Below are positions 56,149 through 64,000 of a stretch of 64,000 bases of DNA, piece by piece. The DNA is from Candidatus Hydrogenedentota bacterium. GTDB lineage: Bacteria > Hydrogenedentota > Hydrogenedentia > Hydrogenedentales > SLHB01. The stretch is taken from assembly GCA_029552745.1 (NCBI GenBank), contig JAKPDK010000172.1:1-64000 (forward strand). The letters run 5' to 3'. The translations under genes were made by a program, and so were the position numbers. The notes beneath the pieces are model-generated. The model searched no databases. It saw nothing but the letters and a program-made list of their open reading frames with translations, and was not told the DNA's origin. The number at the start of each line of letters is the position of its first letter. Positions within the stretch are counted from its first letter, which is position 1.

Positions 56149-57291
56149 TCATGCAGCTGGCAATGTCTGCCAATCGGGCAGTTCCACCAGCAAAATGTCG
56201 TTACTTCCCCAGTAACTTGAATTAAAAACGACTGCCTTGCTATCCGGAGTAAACGATGGGTGCAAATGGGTATCAAATCCCGGTTTGCGGTGTCCTTGAG
56301 AAAGAAGTCTTCGTTCGCCGTCTTGAATACAGATGAGCCATAAGTTCCCATCAAAGTCATCTGCCACTGCCCAACGGCCATCGGGACTGCCGTGAGTATG
56401 CCATGCCGGAAATTGACCGTGAACTTTCGGAGTCCCCGTTTCCAGATCGGCACTTACAACACCGTGTGGAAGATTGCGGTGCACTTCGTCATAGGGCCAC
56501 ACCGTAAAAATTGCTCGGTCTGCTCCCCACCACACCTCATGCGTAACCCATTCGTCATACGTCTCCTTGTAAAAAGGTTTGAGGCCAGAGCCATTGCGGT
56601 TGACCACCCACATGCGTTGCGGGGCGTCTCCACCTGTTTCATGACAAAACATGACCAAACCAGGACGAACAGGATTTGCCTGCACATGTCCCACTTTGAA
56701 ATCAACTTCAACAAACACCTCAAGTTTAGGAGCAAGCAAATCGAGGTACACAATTCCCCAACGTCTGTCCGGCTCTACGACAACTCCCGTGTAGAGTGAC
56801 TTTTCGTCGGCATCCAGCGACATACTAATTGGATGAAGACCTGCCCAATCTGACAATTCCGCCACCAGATTCTCTTCACAGTCTCTGCTCGAAATATCTT
56901 TAGAGAACAACGTCGAACCCCGCCTGAAATACAAGGTGTTATCTTTTCGCGACAATGTCCAATCGTCCGCACCTGTCGGCGTAGCGCACCAAATCTGACC
57001 GCTGGAAACTTCCAACACATGAGGAAGCGGTTTTCCAACGGTACGATCAGAAACGAACAAAAGGTGCCGCATTTGGAGACCCCACATGGGGTGCGTTTGA
57101 TACACAACCTGATTATTCCCCTGCCCACTTACCAGTCGCCGAAGCACCGCACCTGTGCGCTCATCTTTGTAAGTATTAGTTTTTGACATGGATGATTTAC
57201 CCTGTTGCCGCGACGACGCACAACCCACAACGATTGCACCCGCCGTCATCATAAAAGCCCGTCGGCTGACTTCTCGACCAAAATTAACCAC
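56149..57291 (-). CDS. Oligogalacturonate lyase-like (PL22-type) beta-propeller, Tat lipoprotein
   Basis: This 380-aa protein begins with a twin-arginine signal (SRRAFMMTAGAIVVGC) whose end also fits a lipobox, so it is probably exported folded and lipid-anchored. The mature part is a seven-bladed propeller with features of oligogalacturonate lyases: GHVQANPVRPGLVMFCHE, VTHEVWWGADRAIFTVWPY, HTHGSPDGRWAVADDFDGN (in parts) and HLHPSFTPDSKAVVFNSS. His-rich loops in these positions bind manganese in the known enzyme. A GTG at 57291 with GGAGG upstream is the start. It lies 27 bases after a dehydrogenase gene. Activity on pectin fragments is possible but not shown. Confidence 0.78.
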   Translation of the reverse strand: MVNFGREVSRRAFMMTAGAIVVGCASSRQQGKSSMSKTNTYKDERTGAVLRRLVSGQGNNQVVYQTHPMWGLQMRHLLFVSDRTVGKPLPHVLEVSSGQIWCATPTGADDWTLSRKDNTLYFRRGSTLFSKDISSRDCEENLVAELSDWAGLHPISMSLDADEKSLYTGVVVEPDRRWGIVYLDLLAPKLEVFVEVDFKVGHVQANPVRPGLVMFCHETGGDAPQRMWVVNRNGSGLKPFYKETYDEWVTHEVWWGADRAIFTVWPYDEVHRNLPHGVVSADLETGTPKVHGQFPAWHTHGSPDGRWAVADDFDGNLWLICIQDGERRLLSQGHRKPGFDTHLHPSFTPDSKAVVFNSSYWGSNDILLVELPDWQTLPAA

Positions 57292-57318
57292 GGACTGCCT
57301 CCGCAAAAACTACTTACT

Positions 57319-58338
57319 CTAGAACCCAGCTTCAAGATCACCCAGATTGATAAACGATTCTCCCTTGGACAATCTCGTCAGATTCTCTCCTACAGTCTGC
57401 AGAGCCCGTACTCTTGCTTCGTAGGTAGAGCCGGAGTAATGCGGCGTCATAATTACATTAAAATGATGTATGGGATACGAAAAAGGATAGCCACTTTGTG
57501 GCCGGTTGGAATCACTTCGGTAGACATCCAGCGCAGCCCCCGCCAACTTGCCGCTTTGCAGCGCTTCGAACAAAGCCTCCTCCACTATTAAAGAACCGCG
57601 CGCTACATTTACCAAATAGGAGCCGTCTTTCATCGCGTCAAACCTGTCTTTGTTCATCAGGTCATAGGTAGCGGGTGTGCCTGGAATACACAGAACCACA
57701 TAATCGCATTCGGCCAAAAACGGATTCATGTCTTGCAACGTCGCCGTAAAAGATATTCCGAAACGTTGTCGGTCGATTCGCTCGGGGTGTCGAGCGATTG
57801 CCCCGATCTTCATTCCAAAAGCACGCGCACGAATCGCTATCTCTTTACCAATGTTACCAAAGCCAACCAACCCCAACGTGCTACCAAACAATTCACCCCC
57901 TATCGCGTGCTGCATACGCTTTGCCCTCAGTGCCTCGTTTCGATCCGCATGATAGGCGAGTTTTTCATGAAACTGGAACGCACGCCTTGTCAATGCAATC
58001 ATGCACATGATGGTGTATTCAGCGATTGCAATGCTCATCGGATTCGCCCGCGCAACTGCGATGCCTCGCTCGATCAAAAGTTCGCGCAATCCCTCCCGCA
58101 ATGTGGATTCGATGCCATGCCCTAACATATGGACCAGTTTGAGACGAGGCGCCGCTTCAACCACTTCTTTGCTGACAAAGCCGACCACAGCATCCACCTC
58201 GGCAAGCATGGCACGTAGGTCATCTATGTTATTTGATTGATCAAAATGCAGCGTCGCATTCGGTGGCCAAAGAGAAGACATGAGCGCCTTCTCCTCAGGA
58301 GTAGGAGAATAGCTCACCCAAACATGAATCCGTTCCAT
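57319..58338 (-). CDS. D-2-hydroxyacid dehydrogenase family protein
   Basis: This is a 339-aa NAD-dependent dehydrogenase of the phosphoglycerate dehydrogenase type. The cofactor fold GSTLGLVGFGNIGKEIAIRA lies near residue 145, and the catalytic Arg in VNVARGSLIVEEAL. The catalytic His is in TPHYSGST. The Glu normally present a few residues after the ALDVY block is Asp (YRSDSN). The ATG at 58338 has GGAGGAG upstream. It is 49 bases after agmatinase and 27 before the PL22-like gene, so the four minus-strand genes may be one operon. The substrate is not assigned. Confidence 0.87.
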   Translation of the reverse strand: MERIHVWVSYSPTPEEKALMSSLWPPNATLHFDQSNNIDDLRAMLAEVDAVVGFVSKEVVEAAPRLKLVHMLGHGIESTLREGLRELLIERGIAVARANPMSIAIAEYTIMCMIALTRRAFQFHEKLAYHADRNEALRAKRMQHAIGGELFGSTLGLVGFGNIGKEIAIRARAFGMKIGAIARHPERIDRQRFGISFTATLQDMNPFLAECDYVVLCIPGTPATYDLMNKDRFDAMKDGSYLVNVARGSLIVEEALFEALQSGKLAGAALDVYRSDSNRPQSGYPFSYPIHHFNVIMTPHYSGSTYEARVRALQTVGENLTRLSKGESFINLGDLEAGF

Positions 58339-58387
58339 CGCAACTCCTCCGACAGATCTCAAAGGTTATAGCCCGCGAGCAAAAGTA

Positions 58388-59296
58388 TCAAGCTTCCTCG
58401 TGACAAGAAAACGCATAACCTATCATTCGATAAATCAGTTTGGCGATAGTAAATTCCGAATGATGTTGCCCGGGAATCGGAGAGAGTTCGCTGACATCCA
58501 CCCCGACAACCCTTCTTTTTTTACATAACGCCGCTAAAAAATGATCAAGCTGATACCATGTCAAGCCGCCGGGCTCCGGCGTTCCCGTCCCAGGCACCAC
58601 GGAAGGATCAAGCACATCACAATCAAAAGTTATGTACACGTTCGGTCTTAAAGACGAAATGATTTCTTCCGCCCAGTCCTCTTTTTGGGTGTCCTTTCGA
58701 AAAATCTCGTGGGCATAAAAAATGGGGATCCGCCTTTGAGTAGCCACTTGGCTGTCCTCAACAGACTGGCTACGAATACCCACCTGAACCAAATGATCGT
58801 GAAAATCAAGAATGCGCGTAGCCGCACAAGCGTGATTCCACGGGTTATCCAGGTAGTCCGGACGGAGATCACTGTGAGCATCAAATTGAAGAACGGACAC
58901 GTCCTGAAAGTAGCGGCAATGCGCCTTCACATTCCCGACCACGGAAGTGTGTTCCCCCCCGAGCAAAACGACCTTCTTTCCTCTTTTCAACAACGAATAG
59001 GTAATCTCGTAGACACGTGCGGCCACCGCCTCCCCGTCCATGTCACTGAAGTCAAACGGGGCTATCGTGCCAATTCCCTTTACAGCAAGATATGTTTCCT
59101 TTGCCAACACGGCATCATACAATTCGACCTCGTGCGACGCGGCAATAATTGCTTGTGGCCCTAAATACGACCCGCGTCCGTACGTAGACGTACTCTCATA
59201 GGGCACAGCAACGACGACAACACGTGCATCTTCGCCGGAATATTCTGCAGGAAGTCCAAGAAAATTCTGTTCTGTAGGCAAGAATGACAAAAGCAT
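58388..59296 (-). CDS. Agmatinase (ureohydrolase family)
   Basis: The product hydrolyses agmatine to putrescine and urea. The manganese-binding motifs of the arginase superfamily are all present in 302 aa: LLGGEHTSVVG, LQFDAHSDLR, and ITFDCDVLDPSVVPGTGTPEPGG (in parts). The ATG at 59296 has AAGGA upstream; the open frame extends 29 codons further without similarity. The arginine decarboxylase gene immediately upstream makes agmatinase the most likely activity, over arginase or formiminoglutamase. Confidence 0.9.
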   Translation of the reverse strand: MLLSFLPTEQNFLGLPAEYSGEDARVVVVAVPYESTSTYGRGSYLGPQAIIAASHEVELYDAVLAKETYLAVKGIGTIAPFDFSDMDGEAVAARVYEITYSLLKRGKKVVLLGGEHTSVVGNVKAHCRYFQDVSVLQFDAHSDLRPDYLDNPWNHACAATRILDFHDHLVQVGIRSQSVEDSQVATQRRIPIFYAHEIFRKDTQKEDWAEEIISSLRPNVYITFDCDVLDPSVVPGTGTPEPGGLTWYQLDHFLAALCKKRRVVGVDVSELSPIPGQHHSEFTIAKLIYRMIGYAFSCHEEA

Positions 59297-59384
59297 GCAA
59301 CGATTCCTTAAAGGCACCTGTGCAGAATGCGGTCTTAATCTTCGAGACTTTTGAATGTGAAGAAAACATCTGCAGGCGGACAAT

Positions 59385-59930
59385 TCATGGGATCAAGACC
59401 GCGACCGCTAACGCGGTAGTCCAAAGTCCCTTCTTGTTGCTTAGGGCGCTCTGAGTAATCTGGCGCGTTTTGAACAAAATACCACTGACCCGCCAGATCT
59501 CTCGTTTCTCATCCCAGCTTTTGTCCAAATCAAACTTGACGCCCATAACCGTCGCAAACATCTCTGCAGCCAGATCTTCTGCGTACTCTCCCGCCTTCCT
59601 GTGGGTTACGCCGAAGCCGTGGAATTCAGACAGATAACCAAACTGGTCGGGGTCTTTCGGGATAGCAACTCCGATACTTGCCGCTATCAAACGCCTTGGT
59701 TCATTCGTGGAAGCTTCCGCCATCACCACGTGCGTGACTTGACCGGGCTTGAGAAGTTTCAAGCCGGCATCTTTACTGACAATTTTACACTGGGGAGGCA
59801 AAATGCTGGAGACACGCACGAGATTCAAATGCGCAATGCCACAAGCACGCAACGCCATCTCGAAGCTCGTCAACTTTTCTGTATGCAGCCCTACACCTCT
59901 GGTAAAGAAAAGTTTTGTTGGCACATACAT
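59385..59930 (-). CDS. Pyruvoyl-dependent arginine decarboxylase
   Basis: This enzyme decarboxylates arginine to agmatine using a pyruvoyl group made by self-cleavage. Of its 181 aa, the cleavage site lies in RVSSILPP, where the second Ser becomes the pyruvoyl group. YLSEFHGFGVTHRKAGEYAEDLA supplies the conserved acidic residue region. This enzyme type is best known from archaea and Chlamydiae and occurs in scattered bacteria. It has a strong AGGAGAGGG ribosome-binding site. With agmatinase downstream it forms a two-step arginine-to-putrescine route. Confidence 0.93.
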   Translation of the reverse strand: MYVPTKLFFTRGVGLHTEKLTSFEMALRACGIAHLNLVRVSSILPPQCKIVSKDAGLKLLKPGQVTHVVMAEASTNEPRRLIAASIGVAIPKDPDQFGYLSEFHGFGVTHRKAGEYAEDLAAEMFATVMGVKFDLDKSWDEKREIWRVSGILFKTRQITQSALSNKKGLWTTALAVAVLIP

Positions 59931-60145
59931 CTTTCACCCTCTCCTTTTCTGTGCGGTATAAAACCATGTCCCGAGAGACACTTCAACCCGCATGTCTATC
60001 CTGTAAATCCAACCCCTAACCTAACAACAACACAAAACCCATGCAATTTTGCAAATTAGAAAGGCATTTGTCAACGGATTTTTTTGGGGTGGCCACCAAC
60101 CTGTTTGGGGCAGATTCGACGAACTTTTAAAAAAGGGTTCTGCAA

Positions 60146-62020
60146 TCAGCTTTGCTGATAAGATTTCATGGTCTTTTCCACATAAATCCGCAACACCGCC
60201 ATGTCGACAGGACGGATTCCTGATATCCGAGACGCCTGTCCAAAACTAGTCGGTCTAATTAATGACAATTTTTCTTTCGTTTCTCTAGGCAGCCCTGGCA
60301 CCTTGAAGAAATCAAGTTCCTCGGGCAGCGGCATATTCTCCAGCGCGACGAATTGTTCTATTTCGCGTTGTTGGCGCTCAATATAGCCCTTGTATTTGAC
60401 TTCAATCTCCACCTGTTCCCGCTCTTCCCAATGCAGCATTTCCGGCGGTGGTGACAACTGATGGATATGTTCCAGGGTCATTTGTGGACGGCGAAGTAAT
60501 TGTGCCGCACTCTGAGGCTCCGCCAAAGGAAACTGTCCGATCGATTTCAAGAATTCATTAGTGTCTTGCGTAGGATTTATTCGGGTTTGTTCTAAACGAG
60601 CAATTTCCGAACGGATGCGTTCCAACTTGCGCCGGGTCCTTTCCACAAAACTATCCCCGGCGATTCCGTAGTGCGCCAGGCGCAAGTCCGCATTGTCATG
60701 TCTAAGAAGAAGTCGATATTCCGCCCTTGAAGTAAACAGCCGGTAAGGTTCGGTCACGCCACGCGTCACCAGATCGTCAATCATGACACCTATGTAAGCT
60801 TCATGCCTGCCTAAAACCAGTGGTGCTTCTCCTCTCAAAAAACGTACCACATTCAAGCCCGCGACGAGACCTTGTCCCGCCGCCTCTTCATAGCCCGACG
60901 TGCCATTAATCTGTCCCGCATGAAACAGTCCTCGAATGCGCTTGGTTTCCAGGCTAGGTTTCAGTTGCGTCGGGGGCACAAAATCATACTCCACCGCATA
61001 CCCGGGCCGAATCATTTCCGCGCGCTCCAAGCCAGGAATAGAATGAAGCATCTGTTCCTGGACATCTTCCGGTAAACTGGTTGAAAGGCCATTTACATAC
61101 ACTTCAGCTGTTTGAAGCCCTTCAGGCTCCAAAAAGATGCGGTGGCTCTTTTTGTCGGAAAAACGAAAGACCTTGTCCTCAATGCTCGGACAATATCGTG
61201 TGCCTGTTCCGACAATTTTGCGCGAAAACAACGGGGAACGGTCCAGATTCCGTCGAATGATTTCATGCGTTTTTTCCGTTGTCGTCGTCAACCAACAACA
61301 AACCTTGTTCGGGGAAAAATTTTCACGCGGCGTCCGAAAGGAAAACGGACGGGGATTTTCGTCGCCCGGCTGCGGCTTCAGTTGCGAATAGTCGATACTT
61401 CGCGCATGAATACGTGCGCACGTACCCGTCTTGAGTCGCCCCACCTCAAAACCTAGTCGACGATAGGAATCAGAAAGCCCAAGAGCGGGCATGTCCCCTG
61501 CTCTGCCGCCAGGACAGTCCACCATCCCAAAATGGAGTTTGCCCCCCAGAAAAGTACCCGCGCAGACGACTACCGCTTTGCAAGTGATTTCGGTGCCCAG
61601 AGCCGTACGAACACCGATGACATAGTCACCATCAATCAAAAAATCTTCTACCAAAGCTTGACGCAGCGACAAGTTCTCCTGCAGTTCGCAAACCCGCTTC
61701 ATGTCATATTGATAGGCAGTACGATCAACCTGCGCCCTCGGGGAGTGAACAGCGGGACCTTTGGAACTGTTTAGCATTTTGAAATGGATTCCCGTGCGGT
61801 CTGTGCACAGAGCCATCTCCCCGCCCAAGGCATCAATTTCTCGGACAACTTGACCCTTTGCCACCCCGCCTATCGCGGGATTACAAGACATCTTCGCGAT
61901 GGAATCCACTTGAGATGTGACAAGCAAGGCGCGAAACCCGGAACGTGCGACAACCAACGCCGCTTCCACGCCCGCGTGCCCTGCGCCTACAACTATCACA
62001 TCAAAATCACATGCGGTCAT
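60146..62020 (-). CDS. mnmG: tRNA uridine-5-carboxymethylaminomethyl modification enzyme
   Basis: With MnmE, this FAD protein modifies the wobble uridine of several tRNAs. The dinucleotide-binding motif [21 protein letters not shown] is at the N-terminus. [23 protein letters not shown] and [22 protein letters not shown] (both in parts) are GidA signatures. The C-terminal helical domain that binds MnmE and tRNA ends in [14 protein letters not shown] start at the ATG at 62020, with AAAGGA upstream (624 aa, normal length), rather than at the ATG 35 codons earlier, which would overlap the divergent gene. mnmE is not in the window. Confidence 0.96.
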   Translation of the reverse strand: MTACDFDVIVVGAGHAGVEAALVVARSGFRALLVTSQVDSIAKMSCNPAIGGVAKGQVVREIDALGGEMALCTDRTGIHFKMLNSSKGPAVHSPRAQVDRTAYQYDMKRVCELQENLSLRQALVEDFLIDGDYVIGVRTALGTEITCKAVVVCAGTFLGGKLHFGMVDCPGGRAGDMPALGLSDSYRRLGFEVGRLKTGTCARIHARSIDYSQLKPQPGDENPRPFSFRTPRENFSPNKVCCWLTTTTEKTHEIIRRNLDRSPLFSRKIVGTGTRYCPSIEDKVFRFSDKKSHRIFLEPEGLQTAEVYVNGLSTSLPEDVQEQMLHSIPGLERAEMIRPGYAVEYDFVPPTQLKPSLETKRIRGLFHAGQINGTSGYEEAAGQGLVAGLNVVRFLRGEAPLVLGRHEAYIGVMIDDLVTRGVTEPYRLFTSRAEYRLLLRHDNADLRLAHYGIAGDSFVERTRRKLERIRSEIARLEQTRINPTQDTNEFLKSIGQFPLAEPQSAAQLLRRPQMTLEHIHQLSPPPEMLHWEEREQVEIEVKYKGYIERQQREIEQFVALENMPLPEELDFFKVPGLPRETKEKLSLIRPTSFGQASRISGIRPVDMAVLRIYVEKTMKSYQQS

Positions 62021-62124
62021 AGGTCCTTTGTCAAAACCTTTTTTGTACGTCGTGATCCAAACCTTGGTTCGTGCTATTCTGATTCGGTAGAGATCTATTT
62101 TCACATAACAGAAAGGAGTCTTCA

Positions 62125-62544
62125 ATGGGCGTCAAGAAAAGGCAGATCATAGCGGTTGCTCTTTTAGCAGCGTTAATCGTCTTCGGAAGCACGCGGTTCC
62201 TGCTACTCAAGGCTGGTTATCGCGACGAAGAAGCTTCACTGAAAGAACGGGTAAAAGAATACGAGCAGCAATTAGCCGCTATTCTCACGGAGCATGGTAT
62301 AAATGCGAACGACTTCAGTATTACAACTCGATTCTTCATTTATCCCGAGTTTTACGTTTACGGCGACCCAGTGGGGTTACAAAAGACCACGGTGAAATTC
62401 AAAGACAAATCAGGCAAGGAACACGTCCTCAGCGAAACCCGAAAAGGTTGGTACCATGACGGAACTTGGACGGGGGTTCTACCTCCCCGGCTAGATTATA
62501 AATCCCTCGAAGAGCAACTCCGTGACGCGGTGTCATCGTCGTAG
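62125..62544 (+). CDS. Small membrane-anchored protein of unknown function
   Basis: I do not recognise this 139-aa protein. It has a basic start, one hydrophobic segment ([21 protein letters not shown], in parts), a short coiled-coil helix ([20 protein letters not shown]) and a C-terminal beta-rich part with aromatic residues ([26 protein letters not shown]). It is probably anchored in the inner membrane with its tail outside. A strong AAAGGAG precedes the ATG. It diverges from mnmG with about 100 bases between and converges on the prepilin gene. Confidence 0.75.
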   Translation: MGVKKRQIIAVALLAALIVFGSTRFLLLKAGYRDEEASLKERVKEYEQQLAAILTEHGINANDFSITTRFFIYPEFYVYGDPVGLQKTTVKFKDKSGKEHVLSETRKGWYHDGTWTGVLPPRLDYKSLEEQLRDAVSSS

Positions 62545-62593
62545 AACGTGTGCTAGCCGTTGGGAATGCGGTGCCGTCTCCGGCCACATTACT

Positions 62594-62634
62594 CAAAAAG
62601 ACCAGCGCTACGGGGGTCTTTTCCCCGTAGCGCT
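62594..62634 (-). terminator. Intrinsic terminator after the prepilin gene
   Basis: A perfect 12-bp stem (AGCGCTACGGGG and complement) with a 7-base loop lies at 62604-62634. On the minus strand it is followed by GGTCTTTTTG. On the plus strand there is no T-run, so it serves the prepilin gene. Confidence 0.85.
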
Positions 62635-62665
62635 GATCGACCCTACGTGAGGCGATTCGATCGCG

Positions 62666-63143
62666 TTAGTTCAGTGGCGGCGAGCTTGCCGTAGGCGCTG
62701 AACCATCAGCGGTGAAACGAATCACACCCGACTCGTCCACGAAGTACTGCCGATAACCCGTTCTACCAACAGCCTGCGGGATGCCCGTGCACGTGTAAGC
62801 CGGCAATGTGGTCGCGCTACCCAGAGTCACAGTAACTGTGAAGTTGTAACCGTGTTTCGCGCCAGCGCCCAAAACCGCATCGATAAACGGCGGGGTGGTA
62901 CCGGCACCGTCCGGGTTCGCTAACTGCGCCATAGTCACCTACCCCATCAGCGTCAGCGTCAACAAAGCCCGCTGTCTGGAAACCTACCTCACCGGTAGAA
63001 ATGATGCGCATAGCGCCGGCCGCATTTGCCTCATTCGCACTCATGCGAGAACGAAGCAAGTTCGGTATTGCGATTGCCGCAATAATCGCGATAATCGCTA
63101 CCACAATCATCAGCTCAATCAACGTGAAACCTTTAGTTTTCAT
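62666..63143 (-). pseudogene. Type IV prepilin / pseudopilin gene with internal frameshift
   Basis: The N-terminus is a textbook class III prepilin: MKTKG then FTLIELMIVVAII, with cleavage after Gly and Glu at mature position 5, followed by IPNLLRSRMSANEANAAGAMR. The frame leaves the pilin sequence after DADADGVGDYG (near 62935). The rest (QLANPDGAGTTPPFIDAVLGAG... to a stop at 62666) continues in another frame. Deleting one base in GGCGCAG would join the halves into about 158 residues. The second frame has a TAG just upstream of this point, so the shift must fall within about 25 bases. A real mutation, an assembly error or phase variation are all possible. AGGAGG precedes the ATG at 63143. 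Confidence 0.85.
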
Positions 63144-63238
63144 ACTCAAACCCTCCTAGTTGCTTCCTTTGAAACAATCCGACTGGCAAACCTTTATTGC
63201 TGCCGGACACGTTCGTTCAACTTTCTGTTTTAGATGAG

Positions 63239-63254
63239 AGCAACCCGCGTGCCG
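63239..63254 (-). promoter_or_regulatory. Sigma-54 (RpoN) promoter of the prepilin gene
   Basis: On the minus strand CGGCAC-N5-TTGCT matches the -24/-12 consensus (TGGCAC-N5-TTGCW), with GG and GC correctly spaced. Transcription would begin near 63228, about 85 bases before the prepilin ATG. RpoN control of pilin genes is well known in Pseudomonas, Geobacter and others. Confidence 0.75.
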
Positions 63255-63288
63255 AATGATTAATAAAAACATAAACCATTATTTTACA

Positions 63289-63302
63289 ATGACTTACGTC
63301 AT
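63289..63302. promoter_or_regulatory. Inverted repeat upstream of the sigma-54 promoter
   Basis: ATGAC-TTAC-GTCAT lies about 40 bases upstream of the -24 box. It may be a binding site for a regulator or for a DNA-bending protein. Confidence 0.3.
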
Positions 63303-63362
63303 TTTCTCCGTTTCGACTCTTACGGAAACTGAAGGAAACGTGACGACACGCACGATACCCAA

Positions 63363-63379
63363 GTGACAATTTTTGTCAC
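63363..63379. promoter_or_regulatory. Candidate enhancer site for a sigma-54 activator
   Basis: A perfect palindrome GTGACA-N5-TGTCAC lies about 110 bases upstream of the RpoN promoter, a normal distance for NtrC/PilR-type activators. PilR sites contain TGTC elements, which this half-site carries. Confidence 0.45.
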
Positions 63380-63441
63380 CTACCTAGCCTCTCAAAAGGG
63401 AGCAATGAGAAAACGAGAAACAGGTTGCCTGGCACGCAGGA

Positions 63442-64000
63442 CTATTTGATGGGGATTTCAGAACGGGTTCGCGCGTTCAAAATACGAATGTCACGAATAT
63501 GAAAATCGGAAACAGACTCCACCTCGATGTTTCGCTCGAATTGGCGCGAAACGGCGTCCAGAAGGTCTTTGTTCTCCGTCTTGAGTCTACGGGCAACATC
63601 CGGATGAACCTGTAGAATGACGTGTTTCTCGCGCGTCTCTGAGAAGAGGCTACGCAGACGCCTCAACACAGAAAAAGTCACCGTCGTGACGGAACGGACC
63701 ATCCCGCTGCCATCGCAATAGGGACACGGTTGAGAAAGGGCTTTCAATAAGTTGTGCCGGACACGTTTGCGGGTCATTTCTATCATGCCCAGCTCGCTGA
63801 TTTCCGAAATCGTTGTCTGGGCACGATCTTTTTTCAGGCATTCACTCAACTTTCGAATGAGTTCTTTGCGATTTCGTTCCAACTGCATATCAATAAAGTC
63901 AATAACGATGATACCGCCGAGGTCGCGCAAACGTACCTGCCTCGCTATTTCTTCCGCGGCTTCGATGTTCGTGCGAAATGCTGTTTCCTCCAAATGAGTT
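63442..64000 (-). CDS. Ribonuclease G/E family protein, C-terminal part (runs off the window)
   Basis: Only the last 185 or so codons are present; the start lies beyond 64000. The fragment carries the end of the catalytic core (RQVRLRDLGGIIVIDFIDM, with the magnesium-binding Asp residues), EMTRKRVRHNLLK and the zinc-link CPYCDGSG. These features identify RNase E/G, which cuts AU-rich single-stranded RNA in rRNA maturation and mRNA decay. There is no long disordered tail after the catalytic part, so it is RNase G-like in architecture. About 290 bases separate it from the prepilin gene. Confidence 0.92.
   Translation of the reverse strand, partial: THLEETAFRTNIEAAEEIARQVRLRDLGGIIVIDFIDMQLERNRKELIRKLSECLKKDRAQTTISEISELGMIEMTRKRVRHNLLKALSQPCPYCDGSGMVRSVTTVTFSVLRRLRSLFSETREKHVILQVHPDVARRLKTENKDLLDAVSRQFERNIEVESVSDFHIRDIRILNARTRSEIPIK

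Noticed and set aside
60061-60145. Terminator-like GGTGGCCACC palindrome next to a T-run after mnmG
   Set aside because: The run of T lies on the wrong side for minus-strand transcription from mnmG, and no plus-strand gene ends there.

Overview
The window is a compact stretch of a bacterial chromosome. It has 44 protein-coding loci, one tRNA and a small family of non-coding repeats. The genes suggest a free-living heterotroph with a Gram-negative-type envelope: a TolC-like outer-membrane channel, lipoprotein signals, a prepilin and a lytic amidase. The mix of other genes resembles the Candidatus Hydrogenedentota / Sumerlaeota / Planctomycetes-Lentisphaerae sphere. It includes DUF4091 and GH67-like glycosidase-fold proteins, FG-GAP repeats, two Gfo/Idh/MocA oxidoreductases, a URO-D-like methyltransferase, a Ser/Thr kinase with a sulfatase-modifying-factor-like tail, and a type IV prepilin. 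That placement is inference from gene content and was not tested by a search.

Layout. 1-141: right end of a repeat element. 0.2-15.6 kb: carbohydrate and envelope genes (malQ, FG-GAP/DUF4091 protein, long acyl-CoA dehydrogenase; divergently a kinase / SIS / alpha-mannosidase operon; a Gfo/Idh/MocA gene; a tandem amidase with a zinc-ribbon protein upstream). 15.7-18.4 kb: a complete repeat element and a solitary repeat end on either side of a Ser/Thr kinase. 18.4-27.5 kb: M28 peptidase, second Gfo/Idh/MocA gene, metH, an amidohydrolase and a GH2 glycosidase. 27.5-34.6 kb (minus strand): a housekeeping block reading tRNA-Gln, prs, rplY, pth, ilvN, terminator, zinc-ribbon protein, accD, folC, dprA. 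34.8-35.3 kb: third repeat element. 35.4-47.8 kb: uvrD/pcrA with pheA, a double cyclophilin, tolC-like, URO-D-like, relA/spoT with uvrB. 47.8-50.4 kb: a GH67/GH20-like protein. 50.6-56.1 kb: tetrapyrrole operon hemC - cobA/hemD - hemB - hemL - precorrin-2 dehydrogenase. 56.1-59.9 kb (minus): pyruvoyl arginine decarboxylase, agmatinase, a 2-hydroxyacid dehydrogenase and a PL22-like Tat lipoprotein. 60.1-64 kb: mnmG, a small membrane-anchored protein, a frameshifted prepilin gene behind a convincing sigma-54 promoter, and the 3' end of RNase G/E.

Working together. Arginine decarboxylase plus agmatinase gives an arginine-to-putrescine route. The hem cluster covers glutamate semialdehyde to uroporphyrinogen III and on through precorrin-2 towards sirohydrochlorin; hemA is not in the window, and the only URO-D family gene lies apart and looks like a paralogue. 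MalQ, GH38, GH2, the kinase/SIS pair and the secreted glycosidase-fold proteins point to glycan use. The most unusual content is non-coding. A ~0.5 kb element family without an ORF has inverted-repeat-like ends, and hairpin modules of the GTCATTGCGAGGAG type are nested inside it. Two full copies, one partial copy at the window edge and one solitary end are present.
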